Assembly (NCBI RefSeq): GCF_001423185.1
Contig: NZ_LMOB01000002.1
Location: forward strand, 567,087 to 631,086
Origin: Plantibacter sp. Leaf314
GTDB taxonomy: Bacteria; Actinomycetota; Actinomycetes; Actinomycetales; Microbacteriaceae
Direction of reading: 5' to 3'
DNA: 64,000 bases
The notes below the pieces were generated by a model. That model did not search any database and was not told the DNA's origin. It saw only the letters and a list, made by a program, of their open reading frames with translations. Below, one piece after another: positions 1 to 8,304 of the stretch. Position 1 is the stretch's first letter. Each line of letters begins with the position of its first letter. The translations under genes were made by a program, and so were the position numbers.

Positions 1-390
1 GTGCACGTCGCGCAGGCGCCCATCCTCCCGGGGGACGATGTCACCCGCTTCGACGTCGCGGTGCCCTGCGCCGACGGCGTGCACACGACGCTGACGCTCA
101 CGCCTGAGACGAGCACCGACGAACGCTTCGTCATCACCGTCGACGGCTCGGAGCGCAGGATCAGCTGCGACCGCACCGACGCCGGGAATACGACGTTCCA
201 CCCGGCGTACCCCTCGGTCGACTGGGCGGCACTCCCTGCCGACACCGGCGACTCCGTCCAGCTGACGATCATCGTCGACGCCCACCTCGTCGAGGTCTTC
301 GTCGGCGACGGACGGGTGACGTTCACGGAGCAGGTCTTCCCCGCGGCGCCGTTCACGCGGCTCCACCACGGCGAGATCGACGAACGCTGA
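1..390 (+). CDS. GH32 fructan/sucrose hydrolase, C-terminal fragment
   Basis: This is the end of a gene that begins before the window. The visible 129 residues have the look of the C-terminal beta-sandwich of glycoside hydrolase family 32 (levanase, inulinase, sucrose hydrolase). The most telling part is the stretch around residues 90-112, with DAHLVEVFVGDG followed by a phenylalanine/threonine-rich strand, which matches the family's usual 'D.s.vEvF.ndG' motif. The catalytic five-bladed propeller would lie upstream and cannot be checked. The first codon here is GTG, but nothing suggests it is the true start. GH32 enzymes cleave beta-fructosides, usually outside the cell or after uptake. The assignment rests on one domain only. 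Confidence 0.7.
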   Translation: MHVAQAPILPGDDVTRFDVAVPCADGVHTTLTLTPETSTDERFVITVDGSERRISCDRTDAGNTTFHPAYPSVDWAALPADTGDSVQLTIIVDAHLVEVFVGDGRVTFTEQVFPAAPFTRLHHGEIDER

Positions 391-442
391 GGGTTCAGCC
401 CGAGCGTCTGGCGCCAGGGCTCTGACGCGGCAGACTGGCACC

Positions 443-2590
443 ATGACGGAACACGCGAATCCACCCCGAGCCCGGCGGCGGATCGGCTGGTTCCTCCCCC
501 TCGTCGGCGCACCGGTCGTGTTCTTCGTCGGCATCTTCATCGCGGGCGTGCTCGACCAGCTCGGCGCTCCCGAACTGCTCTGGCGGGTGCCGTGGGCACT
601 CGCCATCGGCGGCTCCCTCGTCGCGGTCGTCGTCTTCCTCGTCCAAGTCGTGCGGGCCCTCGGTCCGAACGCCGGTCGACTGACGCCTGCGGAGGCGGCC
701 CAGCAGGCGGCCGAGGTCGAGGAGTACGTCCGGCTCACCGGTGAGCAGCCGGCGCCGCGCCGGATCAGCGGGGTCCTGCTCGCGGTCGCCATCGTGCTCA
801 CGATCCTGTCGGCGATCATCCTGGTCGTCGCGTTCCAGGACATCGCCTCGATCCTGACCGCCCCCGGCGGCTCGAAGGCGTGGCTCCTCCTCGCGATCGT
901 CGCGACGCCCGCCGCGTGGTGGCGCTTCGCCACCGCTCGGGCAGCTGAACGGACCTACCGCTCGGGGCAGGAGGCTCGCCAGGCACGGACGACGCCTGGC
1001 CTGGGAGGAGAGCCGGGCATGGCAGGGGGCTGGCCGCAGCCGGTTCCGGGCACCGTCCGCACGCGCCGCCATCGCACGTGGGTCCTGCCGCTCCTCGCCA
1101 TCCCGGCCGTCATCGTCGTCGCCGTGCTCGTCATCGTCGGACTGCGCGCGGTCGACGCCCCGACGGAGGCCATCCGGACGGTCTCGTTCACGATGGTCGC
1201 CGGGATCATCCTCGCGCTCGTCGCACTCGTCGTCGGTGTCGTGCGGTTCCTCAGCGCTCCGCCGCGTCCCCGAGCGCCGCGCGCTCCAGGGGTGCCGACG
1301 GCACCGCGACAGGCCGGACTCTACGCGGACCTCGCCGCACAGGACGCTGCCCGGCAGGGGCTCACCCTCGAGGAGTACGGCGTCTACAAGGGCGACGTCG
1401 GCAGCCTCGTCCGGCCGGTCAACTCGGCCGGCGGACTGTTGTTCATCGCCATCCTGCTGACCGTCCTCAACGTGTTCATCCTCGTCCTCATCGGCGTCGG
1501 GATCGCGCAGGCGAACGGGCTGGTGCCCACCAACCCGGACGACCACGGGCTGTCACCCGTGCAATGGGGCTTCGGCATCCTCGAGATGCTGTTCGTCCCG
1601 GTCGCGTGGCGGTACTACCTCGTCGAACGGCGGGCGCAGAAGCTGCGGATCGCCCGAGGTCTGCCGAAGACGCTGAGCTCAACCGAGCTCCCGCCTCCCC
1701 TGGGGGTCGAGACCGTTCCCTCGAACGCGGAAGGCGCCGGGCCGGTGCCCGTGTCAGTGCCGCTGCCGGCGCCCGGGTGGGCCGATGGTCCCGCGCCTCA
1801 TTGGGCCGGCGGCCCTCACTGGGAGGCGAGCGTCGACGTCCACCGACTCGATGGGCTGCGGTGGAACATCGAACAGGAGATCAGCACGCTCCGGGGGTTC
1901 CGACGCCGGTTGAAGGCCGACGGCGAGTCTTCGGTCCTCGGACTGGCCCTCGGCATCCCGTTCCTCGTTCCGCAGCTCTTCGGAGCGATCGAAGCGTTCA
2001 CCTCGGCGCCCGAACCAGGCATCGGCGCGCTCGGGGAATGGATCTCCCGACCGGCGGTCGCCGGCTGGGTCACCGTCGGTCTCCTCCTCATCGCCGTCTC
2101 GGTGGTGTCCATCCAGGTCCGGATCCGGCGGGAGTTCGCGATCTACCGGCGAGCCGGGTGGGTGGCGTTGCAAGCGCCGACGGGCCTGGTCGAATGGACC
2201 GGTGAAGGCTCCACGCGCGTCACCTACGACCATCGGCTGGTCGGCGGCTCCAGGGATGTGCGGCCCCAGGATCTCGGTCGGGCGTTCATGCTGGTGTCGG
2301 GCCCGAGGATGCCGTCACCGGTGTTCGCAGGCGCCCTGCGGTCGGTCCGGGCGACCACGGTCGCGCGCCGGCTGGAGATCCACCGACTAGCGGTCCTGCG
2401 GCAGCAGATCGGCTCGTTGCGCGCCATCCCCGCACCGCTCATGTTCGAGCGGACGGACGGGTGTCTGTTCGGGGCGCAGCACGACGGATGGCTCACGGTC
2501 GTGATCCCGCGTCCGGCGCAGGACGGCCAGCGCATCCGCCTCGCCCGGGTCAAGCTGACCCGCGCCGAGCGGGAGAGCCTCACCGTCTGA
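443..2590 (+). CDS. Large multi-pass membrane protein with internal repeats
   Basis: I do not recognise this 715-residue protein. It carries about ten hydrophobic segments grouped in pairs, separated by hydrophilic stretches rich in Arg, Ala and Pro. Parts of it look duplicated: a membrane pair followed by an aromatic 'PxAWrxy' motif and an Arg/Ala-rich tail occurs near residues 145-185 and again near residues 380-410. Each copy is preceded by an acidic helix ending in 'EEY'. The last 160 residues contain two more membrane segments and a soluble tail. The ATG start has no strong ribosome site. It lies alone between the GH32 fragment and a second membrane protein on the same strand. No transport or enzymatic motif was seen. 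Confidence 0.75.
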   Translation: MTEHANPPRARRRIGWFLPLVGAPVVFFVGIFIAGVLDQLGAPELLWRVPWALAIGGSLVAVVVFLVQVVRALGPNAGRLTPAEAAQQAAEVEEYVRLTGEQPAPRRISGVLLAVAIVLTILSAIILVVAFQDIASILTAPGGSKAWLLLAIVATPAAWWRFATARAAERTYRSGQEARQARTTPGLGGEPGMAGGWPQPVPGTVRTRRHRTWVLPLLAIPAVIVVAVLVIVGLRAVDAPTEAIRTVSFTMVAGIILALVALVVGVVRFLSAPPRPRAPRAPGVPTAPRQAGLYADLAAQDAARQGLTLEEYGVYKGDVGSLVRPVNSAGGLLFIAILLTVLNVFILVLIGVGIAQANGLVPTNPDDHGLSPVQWGFGILEMLFVPVAWRYYLVERRAQKLRIARGLPKTLSSTELPPPLGVETVPSNAEGAGPVPVSVPLPAPGWADGPAPHWAGGPHWEASVDVHRLDGLRWNIEQEISTLRGFRRRLKADGESSVLGLALGIPFLVPQLFGAIEAFTSAPEPGIGALGEWISRPAVAGWVTVGLLLIAVSVVSIQVRIRREFAIYRRAGWVALQAPTGLVEWTGEGSTRVTYDHRLVGGSRDVRPQDLGRAFMLVSGPRMPSPVFAGALRSVRATTVARRLEIHRLAVLRQQIGSLRAIPAPLMFERTDGCLFGAQHDGWLTVVIPRPAQDGQRIRLARVKLTRAERESLTV

Positions 2591-2664
2591 GGTCGTCCGG
2601 CGTCATCCCGGAATCCTCCGATCGGTCGATGGTCCGGCGTCGACCTGGTGCCTACCGTTGCAGG

Positions 2665-3141
2665 ATGCCCCGAGACCTCGCTGCGGACCATCCACCCCTG
2701 ATCGGCGACACCCGACCCGACAGCGATGGGCTCGTGCGTCGGCGCCGGCTCCGAGCCGCCGGAGTCCTGCTGCTCGTCCACGGCATCCTCATGGAGGTGC
2801 TCGTCGCCTGCGCGCTGCCGGTGATGCTCGTCCTCGGGGTGAGCCCGGCGACCGTTCCCGGTGGGATCGAGGTGTTCGCGCTCCCCTATCTGAACGAGAA
2901 CCTGGCGTTGATGATGCTGATGAGCGGGATCTTCGGGATCCTCCGCACGATCGGTGCGGTCGGCGTCCTCCGGAATCGGGCCTGGGGGTTCGAGCTCTCG
3001 GTCCTCAACAGTGCCGTCACGCTCGTCCTGATGATCTTCATGTTGCCCGCCGGTGTCGCCGACGGGCTCCTCGCCGGTGCGGCGTTGACGCTGCTCCTCA
3101 TGGCCCGATCCGGCGAGCGCCCGATCCTCCAGCTGCCATGA
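2665..3141 (+). CDS. Small four-helix membrane protein, unknown function
   Basis: The 158-residue product has a charged N-terminal tail of about 32 residues, then four hydrophobic segments (roughly 33-58, 75-95, 98-120, 125-148). I chose ATG 2665 because the reading frame upstream of it is Arg/Pro-rich and overlaps the end of the preceding gene, whereas this start begins a normal membrane-protein sequence 74 bp after that gene. It could be co-transcribed with the larger membrane protein before it. No family was recognised. Confidence 0.65.
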   Translation: MPRDLAADHPPLIGDTRPDSDGLVRRRRLRAAGVLLLVHGILMEVLVACALPVMLVLGVSPATVPGGIEVFALPYLNENLALMMLMSGIFGILRTIGAVGVLRNRAWGFELSVLNSAVTLVLMIFMLPAGVADGLLAGAALTLLLMARSGERPILQLP

Positions 3142-3554
3142 GGAGTGCCGGCGGCGGGCCAGGGCCAGCATGGGACCAATGAAGCGGGAGGAGCGGGCCA
3201 CGCCGGCTCAGTCCCCCGACTGGCGCGTGACCCGCACGATCGCGATGATCGTCGATGCCAGTGCCCCCGATGGCATCGTGCGAGCAGTCCGACCGGCCTC
3301 GCCGGACGCCTTCCCTCGCGAGTGCGACCCGGCCCGGCGCGCGAACCCCCGGTTCGCTGCCGGTCGGATGTCTCCCCGCAGGAGCAACCCTGCCATAACT
3401 AAGCGGGCCGCACCAGTTAGTGGCGTCGTCTTCCACAGGCTCACCCGATCCCCGACCCATGGAACGCGGAGACCGGGACTGGTACCTTCAGAACCTCAAC
3501 ACGGCCATCGCTTCGTGACGGTCCGACCACATGCGCAGAGTCGAGGAGATCCGG
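3142..3554. other. Gene-free stretch before a TetR gene
   Basis: No convincing gene is visible in these 413 bases: reading frames here lack a ribosome site and have an Arg/Pro-rich shadow composition. It contains the promoter region of the downstream TetR-type regulator and one inverted repeat, listed separately. Confidence 0.5.
3398..3421. promoter_or_regulatory. Inverted repeat, candidate TetR operator
   Basis: ACTAA (3398-3402) and TTAGT (3417-3421) form an inverted repeat around a GC-rich centre that includes GCGG-G-CCGC. It lies about 130-155 bp before the regulator gene. TetR proteins usually repress their own gene from such a site, but the arms are short, so this is only a candidate. 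Confidence 0.3.
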
Positions 3555-4208
3555 ATGCCGGCTACACGTCGCATTCCGACGCAGGAGCGCGGTCAGGCGA
3601 CGCAGCAGGCTGTCGTCGAGGGAGCCGCGAAGGTGTTCGACCGGATCGGGTTCGGGAACGCGAGTCTCTCGATGATCGCGGAGGCCTCGGGTGTCTCGCA
3701 GGGCTCGATGTACTTCCACTTCAAGTCGAAGGAACAGATCGCCCTGGCGGTCATCCATGAGCAACACGCCCGGTCCTTTCCGGTGATGGCTCAGGTCAGC
3801 GCCCAGTACGACGGGGTCCTCGAGCGACTCATCCGCGCTTCGCGAGCCATCGTCGACCAGCTCGAGCACGACCCGGTCGTCCGCGCCGGCATCCGACTCG
3901 CGCTCGACGAAGGCTCGCTCAGCGCACCGGCGGGCGACTTCTACGAGGACTGGATCGCCGGGACGGCACTGGAGCTCGCGTCCGCGCTCGACGAGGGCGT
4001 GCTGCGGAGCTCCATGCAGGCGCCGGATCTCGCGCGGACCCTCATCGGCTTCTTCACCGGTGTGCAGCTCACCGCCCAGGCGACCCTCGGCCGAGGCGAT
4101 GTCGCCGCGTCGGTCGACCGGATGTGGCGCCTGACGATCGACGCCATCGTTCCCGAAGCCGGCCGAGCCGCCGCGAACCGGATCCGCGAGCACGCGTTCG
4201 AGCAGTAG
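3555..4208 (+). CDS. TetR regulator resembling gamma-butyrolactone receptors
   Basis: A 217-residue TetR-family repressor. The N-terminal helix-turn-helix lies at about residues 10-55, with the signature 'GVSQGSMYFHFKSKEQIA'. The shape of the DNA-binding domain ('QERG...', 'VFDRIGFGNASL', 'YFHFKSKE') and the ligand-domain motif DPVVRAGIRLA resemble the ScbR/ArpA/FarA group that senses gamma-butyrolactone hormones in streptomycetes. That is family knowledge, not proof of ligand. I chose ATG 3555 because GAGGAG sits 6 nt upstream; an ATG at 3531 lacks such a site. The next gene on this strand encodes an arginase-fold hydrolase, with no obvious biosynthetic partner (AfsA-like) nearby. Confidence 0.85.
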   Translation: MPATRRIPTQERGQATQQAVVEGAAKVFDRIGFGNASLSMIAEASGVSQGSMYFHFKSKEQIALAVIHEQHARSFPVMAQVSAQYDGVLERLIRASRAIVDQLEHDPVVRAGIRLALDEGSLSAPAGDFYEDWIAGTALELASALDEGVLRSSMQAPDLARTLIGFFTGVQLTAQATLGRGDVAASVDRMWRLTIDAIVPEAGRAAANRIREHAFEQ

Positions 4209-4278
4209 TCGCCTGCGCTCCACACGAGCGGGTCAGCGACGCACCGCTCGTGTCGGCAGTCGACGGCAGGATGGACGA

Positions 4279-5175
4279 GTGATCACCATGCTGTCCGCCC
4301 CGACCAACCTGGGCCTCCGACCACCGCAGCGCGGAAGCGTGCCCGGCGCGGCGAAGGCCCCTGAGGCGTTGCGCGAGGCGGGGCTGTTCAGCCGGCTCGC
4401 GTCGCTCGGCGCCCGAGACGGCGGGGTGATCCTGCCGGGTCGGTACGTCGATGACGATGACACCCGCGCCCCAGGACGGGTTCGCAACCAGGATCCGCTC
4501 ATCGACCACACCCGACGACTCGCCGGTCGGATCGAGGACGCATGGTCGTCGGGCAGCACTCCGCTCGTCATCGGAGGAGACTGCAGCGTCCTGCTCGCCG
4601 CAGGAGTCGCATCGGCGCGACGCGGGCGCATCGGCCTCATCCACGTCGACGGTCACACCGACTTCCGGCACCCGGGCAACAGCGCCGAGTGCGCGAGTGT
4701 GGCCGGAGAGGACCTCGCAGCCGCCGTCGGGCTGCACTGGCCGGCGATCGCCGACATCGACGGGCTCGCGCCCTACTTCGAGCCGGCTCGGACATCCCAC
4801 CTCGGGCATCGCGACGACGACGAACATGCCGCAGAGGCACGTGCCGTGCTCGGCTGCGTCGTCGCCGCTTCGGAGCTCTCCTCGAGCGGGCTGACTGCGG
4901 CGACCTCGGCCGCCCTCGAAGTGGCGGGCACCTCCTACTGGGTGCAGATCGACGTCGACGTCCTCGATCCATCCGTGATGCCCGCGGTGGACAGCCCAGA
5001 TCCCGGCGGCATCGACGCCGCACAGCTCACCGAGCTCATCAGCGTTCTCGCCCCTCGTGCAGCTGGCATCTCGATCACCGTGTTCGACCCCGACCTGGAC
5101 CCGTACGGCTCGTACGCACGACTCCTCGTGGACGTCCTCGCGCGCGGACTCCCTGCAGCCGGGTCGCGCAGCTAG
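4279..5175 (+). CDS. Arginase/agmatinase-family hydrolase
   Basis: The 298-residue protein has the metal-binding motifs of the ureohydrolase fold: GGDCS near residue 98, HVDGHTDF near residue 121, and an IDVDVLDP motif near residue 232, which together supply the His/Asp ligands of a binuclear manganese site. Family members hydrolyse arginine, agmatine, guanidinobutyrate or formiminoglutamate. The first motif has Cys where arginases normally have His (GGDHS), so one metal ligand is altered and the substrate, or even activity, is uncertain. The GTG start follows an AGGA-type ribosome site. The next gene starts about 30 bp downstream and may be co-transcribed. Confidence 0.8.
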   Translation: MITMLSAPTNLGLRPPQRGSVPGAAKAPEALREAGLFSRLASLGARDGGVILPGRYVDDDDTRAPGRVRNQDPLIDHTRRLAGRIEDAWSSGSTPLVIGGDCSVLLAAGVASARRGRIGLIHVDGHTDFRHPGNSAECASVAGEDLAAAVGLHWPAIADIDGLAPYFEPARTSHLGHRDDDEHAAEARAVLGCVVAASELSSSGLTAATSAALEVAGTSYWVQIDVDVLDPSVMPAVDSPDPGGIDAAQLTELISVLAPRAAGISITVFDPDLDPYGSYARLLVDVLARGLPAAGSRS

Positions 5176-5204
5176 GCTCGGCGCATGCTGCGAAGGGGGA
5201 AAGC

Positions 5205-6197
5205 ATGACCGAGGTCGCCGCACCGCTGCTGGAGATGTTGTGGGAGAACGACGATCCCGCGGAGGTCATCAGCACACGGTTCGGCCTCGACGATGCCGCT
5301 GCGGCAGGCCGGTGGGTCGCCGCGACCGTCGGTGACCACTGGGGCGTCGAGGTCGAATCGGTCACGCGGATCGTGATGAGCGGCCACAACGCCCTGGCCT
5401 GGATCAGCGCGTCGTCCGGACCGTTCCTCGCGAAGTGGTCCGTCCTCCCGACGAAGTTCCCTCGGCTGACGGCACTGACCCAGCTCACGGCCTGGCTCGG
5501 TGAACGGGGACTGCCCGTGTCGGAACCGGTGCCCGCACTCGACGGGCGGGTGCAGGTGGAGACCGGCGAGCGGACGTCGATGAGCCTCCAACGCCAGATC
5601 ACCGGGCTCCTCCTGGACATCGCGGAACCACAGCAGGTCCGAGCGGCCGGGGCTGCCCTCGCGAAGCTGCATCTCGCTTTGGCCGACTATCCGCGCATCG
5701 AGGACGTGGGTGCGTTCGCCGACCAGCCCCAGCCGCTGGCGACACGGATCACCGACTGGCTGGAGTCCGGTCGTTCGGGTGCGCTGACGCCCGCAGCCCA
5801 CGAGCAGATGTTCGGGTTCCTCGCCGGTGCGCCGTCCGAGCAGTTGTCCGCGCAGCTCGTCCACGGGGACTTCCGGTCCTCGAACATCCTGTGCACCGGG
5901 CACGACATCACGGCGGTCTTGGACTTCGAGGAAGCCCGATTCGACTACCCCATCATGGAGTTGGCCCAATCGGCTGTGATGCTGGGGACCCGTTTCCGAG
6001 ACTGGGGACCGGTCCCGCCCGAGGTCCACGTCTGGCTCCGTGAGGGGTACGAATCCGAGCGCCCGCTGACGGCGGCGGAGGCCGGCTGGTGGAAGCTCCT
6101 CGTGCTCTGGTTCTCCTTCCTCCTCGTCCCTCCGAAAGAAGATCCGACCGGATGGGGCCCGGCGGCGCGCGCGCTCCTCCCCGAGATGACCGCCTGA
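5205..6197 (+). CDS. APH-fold phosphotransferase
   Basis: A 330-residue protein of the aminoglycoside phosphotransferase / choline kinase fold. The catalytic loop is visible as LVHGDFRSSNIL (HGD-x4-N) near residue 222, followed by LDFEEA, which supplies the metal-binding Asp of the usual 'DxD/E' element. The N-terminal lobe has a plausible ATP-binding lysine in 'FLAKWS'. Such proteins phosphorylate small alcohols or antibiotics; the substrate cannot be read here. The start is supported by AAGGGGG upstream. It lies just after the arginase-like gene on the same strand, which hints at, but does not prove, a shared amine substrate. Confidence 0.8.
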   Translation: MTEVAAPLLEMLWENDDPAEVISTRFGLDDAAAAGRWVAATVGDHWGVEVESVTRIVMSGHNALAWISASSGPFLAKWSVLPTKFPRLTALTQLTAWLGERGLPVSEPVPALDGRVQVETGERTSMSLQRQITGLLLDIAEPQQVRAAGAALAKLHLALADYPRIEDVGAFADQPQPLATRITDWLESGRSGALTPAAHEQMFGFLAGAPSEQLSAQLVHGDFRSSNILCTGHDITAVLDFEEARFDYPIMELAQSAVMLGTRFRDWGPVPPEVHVWLREGYESERPLTAAEAGWWKLLVLWFSFLLVPPKEDPTGWGPAARALLPEMTA

Positions 6198-6246
6198 CGC
6201 GGAGCGTCGACTGACACGTACCGCGAACGCTGCTGCCGGTGCAGGC

Positions 6247-6753
6247 TCAGGTGAGGACGGGCAGCGCCCAGCCACTCAGGACCGCACCCGCGGCGAGCAC
6301 CGCACCAGCCGCACAGACGAGGCCCGCACTGATCCTCCGGGCGAGACCGAGACGGCCGCGCAGCCGTGTGACGGTGTCGACGTACTCCTCCAGCTCCCCC
6401 GCGAAACGACGCAGCAGCGCATCGTCGGCAGGCGTTGTCGGAGTAGCGGTCGTCGGCTCGGACAGACGTTCCACCGCGCGCGCACAGGCTGCTATCCGCA
6501 GTTGCATCGCTCCCGCGACCTGCTGAACGATGACCCCTCCAGCCAAGATCAACGCCCCGAACGAGGTCACCAGGATCGGCAGCGTTTGCGCCAGTTCCGC
6601 CTCCGAGTAGTCGTCGAGCGGACCGACGTACGCCGCGCCCACAACGAAGCCGACGCCCAACACCGCCACGACGACGACCAACGCACCGGGCCAGGTGGCG
6701 AGGGGCTCATCGACCAGCTTCCGGAACCGCTGGATGTTCTGCACCTGAGCCAT
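6247..6753 (-). CDS. Small membrane protein with cytoplasmic helix
   Basis: A 168-residue protein of unknown function. It has two hydrophobic segments near the N-terminus (about 24-46 and 58-80), a charged, helical middle region with a possible coiled coil (about 85-138), and one more hydrophobic segment at the C-terminus. It is transcribed away from the HxlR gene; the 119-bp intergenic region holds the palindromes described for that regulator, which could therefore act on both genes. Confidence 0.65.
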   Translation of the reverse strand: MAQVQNIQRFRKLVDEPLATWPGALVVVVAVLGVGFVVGAAYVGPLDDYSEAELAQTLPILVTSFGALILAGGVIVQQVAGAMQLRIAACARAVERLSEPTTATPTTPADDALLRRFAGELEEYVDTVTRLRGRLGLARRISAGLVCAAGAVLAAGAVLSGWALPVLT

Positions 6754-6826
6754 GCATCGAACCTACCGGCGTCAGGAATCCTCGTACAGCGCGGGTCGGA
6801 TCGTCGGGTATGCCGGGCATCCGTAC

Positions 6827-6858
6827 GGTTACCGCTAGTAACCTGGTACCTCCTAGCG
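6827..6858. promoter_or_regulatory. Overlapping palindromes before the HxlR gene
   Basis: GGTTAC-CGCTA-GTAACC (6827-6843) is a perfect 6-bp inverted repeat. A second one, CGCTAG (6833-6838) and CTAGCG (6853-6858), overlaps it and ends just before the ribosome site. The first recurs 480 bp downstream before the NmrA-type gene. This is the expected arrangement for an autoregulated HxlR repressor and its target. Confidence 0.55.
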
Positions 6859-6872
6859 ACCGAAGGAGCGCG

Positions 6873-7298
6873 ATGACCTCGAACCCGCCCGTATGGAACG
6901 TGATGCTGGACACCTGTCCGTCTCGGACCTCGCTCGCGAGGATCGCGAACAAGTGGACCGCCATGATCGTGATCGCGCTGAGCGAGGGTCCCGCGCGCTT
7001 CGGGACGGTCCGGCATGCGGTCGGCGGGATCAGCGGGAAGGTGCTGGCCAGCACGCTGCGCGACCTCGAGCGCGACGGCATCCTCACGCGAACCGCCTTC
7101 GACGAGATGCCGCCGCGAGTCGAGTACGAGCTCACACCGCTCGGGCAGACGCTGCGAGAGCCACTGATGGCGCTGGGTCTGTGGGCCGAGCAGCACATCG
7201 AAGAGGTCCTGGGAGCACGAGACGCGTTCGACGACAGACGCTCGGACGAAACGGGTTCGACGCCGGAGTCCGAGAAGCTGCCACGAAGGGGCCTCTGA
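6873..7298 (+). CDS. HxlR-family transcriptional regulator
   Basis: A 141-residue winged-helix protein of the HxlR (DUF24) family. The diagnostic start is visible: Cys14 in 'LDTCPSR' followed by 'IANKWTAMIVIALSEG', then the recognition region 'ISGKVLASTLRDLERDGILTR' and the wing 'VEYELTPLG'. HxlR proteins often sense quinones, aldehydes or diamide through that N-terminal cysteine and repress a divergent or downstream reductase. I chose ATG 6873 because GAAGGAG precedes it; the longer frame from 6810 would run through the palindromes. The NmrA-type oxidoreductase 51 bp downstream has the same palindrome in its promoter and is the likely target. Confidence 0.88.
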   Translation: MTSNPPVWNVMLDTCPSRTSLARIANKWTAMIVIALSEGPARFGTVRHAVGGISGKVLASTLRDLERDGILTRTAFDEMPPRVEYELTPLGQTLREPLMALGLWAEQHIEEVLGARDAFDDRRSDETGSTPESEKLPRRGL

Positions 7299-7305
7299 CC
7301 CGGCT

Positions 7306-7323
7306 GGTTACCTTGATGTAACC
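7306..7323. promoter_or_regulatory. Second HxlR-type palindrome
   Basis: GGTTAC-CTTGAT-GTAACC is a perfect 6-bp inverted repeat with a 6-nt spacer, 26 bp before the ATG of the NmrA-type gene. It repeats the arms of the site before the regulator gene (spacer 5 nt there). Its position would overlap the core promoter. Confidence 0.55.
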
Positions 7324-7349
7324 GGGGCCCGGTGTGCGCTACTGGGCTC

Positions 7350-8195
7350 ATGAACATTCTCGTACACGGCGCCACCGGCGCCCAGGGCGGCCCCGTCGCC
7401 GCCAAACTCATCGAACGCGGCCACACCGTCACGGCCGGCGTCCGCAACCCACAGGCGTATTCGGCTGGAAATGCGATCGCTCTCGACCTGGACGACGTCT
7501 CCACACTCACCAAGGCCTACGAGGACGTCGACGGCGTCTTCGTGCACCTGCCGCTCGGTTCGCCCGAGCAGCTGCAGACCTGGGCGAAGACCATCGCCAT
7601 CGCGATCAGTTCGGCTCGGCCCGCGCGGGTGGTGGTGTCGTCCAGCGGATACCCGGTCGACTTCACAGCCGAGCACCCCAGCGCGATCGTGACGCTCCTC
7701 CGTGGACTCGAGGGAAGCGGTGTGTCGACGGCGGTCGTCGCACCACGGTTGTACCTGGAGAACCTGCTGGCTCCGCACATCGTCGGCGCCGTCCGGACCG
7801 ACGGCGTGCTGCGGTACCCGCTCCGCGAGGACTACGCCGTCTCCTGGTCATCCCACCTCGATGTCGCAGACGTCGCCGCCGGTCTGTTCGCCGACACCGA
7901 CATCACCGGAGTCGTCGATCTCGGCGCGCTACCGGGCCTCGTCGGCGCGGACCTCGCCCAGAGCTTCGGCGAACACCTCGGCCGTGAGGTGCGGTTCGAA
8001 GCGCAGAGCCCGGCACAGATGGGCGCGGAGATGGCCGTCCTGATCGGCGAGGAAGGGATCAAGCCGGTCGTCGCGATGTACACCCACCGCTTGACCCAAC
8101 CTTCGGACGTGATCGACGAGTCGACCAGCGCCCAGAAGCGACTGGGGATCGCGCCCCGCTCCGTGTCGCAGTGGCTCGCGGATATGGGAGTCTGA
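7350..8195 (+). CDS. NmrA-type NAD(P)-binding protein (atypical SDR)
   Basis: A 281-residue Rossmann-fold protein. The nucleotide-binding motif GATGAQGG lies at residues 7-14, and the fold and length match the NmrA/QOR2-like atypical short-chain dehydrogenases. These either reduce quinones with NADPH or sense the dinucleotide; the classical Tyr-x3-Lys catalytic pair of SDRs is not evident. The ATG at 7350 begins directly with the fold's first strand; there is little ribosome site, so the mRNA may be leaderless. Control by the adjacent HxlR regulator is suggested by the shared palindrome, a pairing known for quinone-responsive HxlR/QOR2 systems. Confidence 0.8.
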   Translation: MNILVHGATGAQGGPVAAKLIERGHTVTAGVRNPQAYSAGNAIALDLDDVSTLTKAYEDVDGVFVHLPLGSPEQLQTWAKTIAIAISSARPARVVVSSSGYPVDFTAEHPSAIVTLLRGLEGSGVSTAVVAPRLYLENLLAPHIVGAVRTDGVLRYPLREDYAVSWSSHLDVADVAAGLFADTDITGVVDLGALPGLVGADLAQSFGEHLGREVRFEAQSPAQMGAEMAVLIGEEGIKPVVAMYTHRLTQPSDVIDESTSAQKRLGIAPRSVSQWLADMGV

Positions 8196-8221
8196 CCCGC
8201 CGCGAGGCCGCCGACCCTGAA

Positions 8222-8255
8222 CTGGCCCCGTCCAGCCGACACTGGACGGGGCCAG
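8222..8255 (+). terminator. Strong hairpin terminator
   Basis: CTGGCCCCGTCCAG and CTGGACGGGGCCAG form a perfect 14-bp stem with a 6-nt loop, 26 bp after the NmrA-type gene. There is no T tract, as is common in high-GC actinobacteria. Confidence 0.7.
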
Positions 8256-8304
8256 CGGACTAGAGTTCAGGCCAGGGGCGAGAGCGCGATGATGCGGAGG
8301 ACCG

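Noticed and set aside
395..1546. Long minus-strand frame (383 codons) opposite the first membrane-protein gene
   Set aside because: Its Asp/Arg/Glu-rich repetitive composition is the antisense shadow of a GC-rich gene, and it has no ribosome site.
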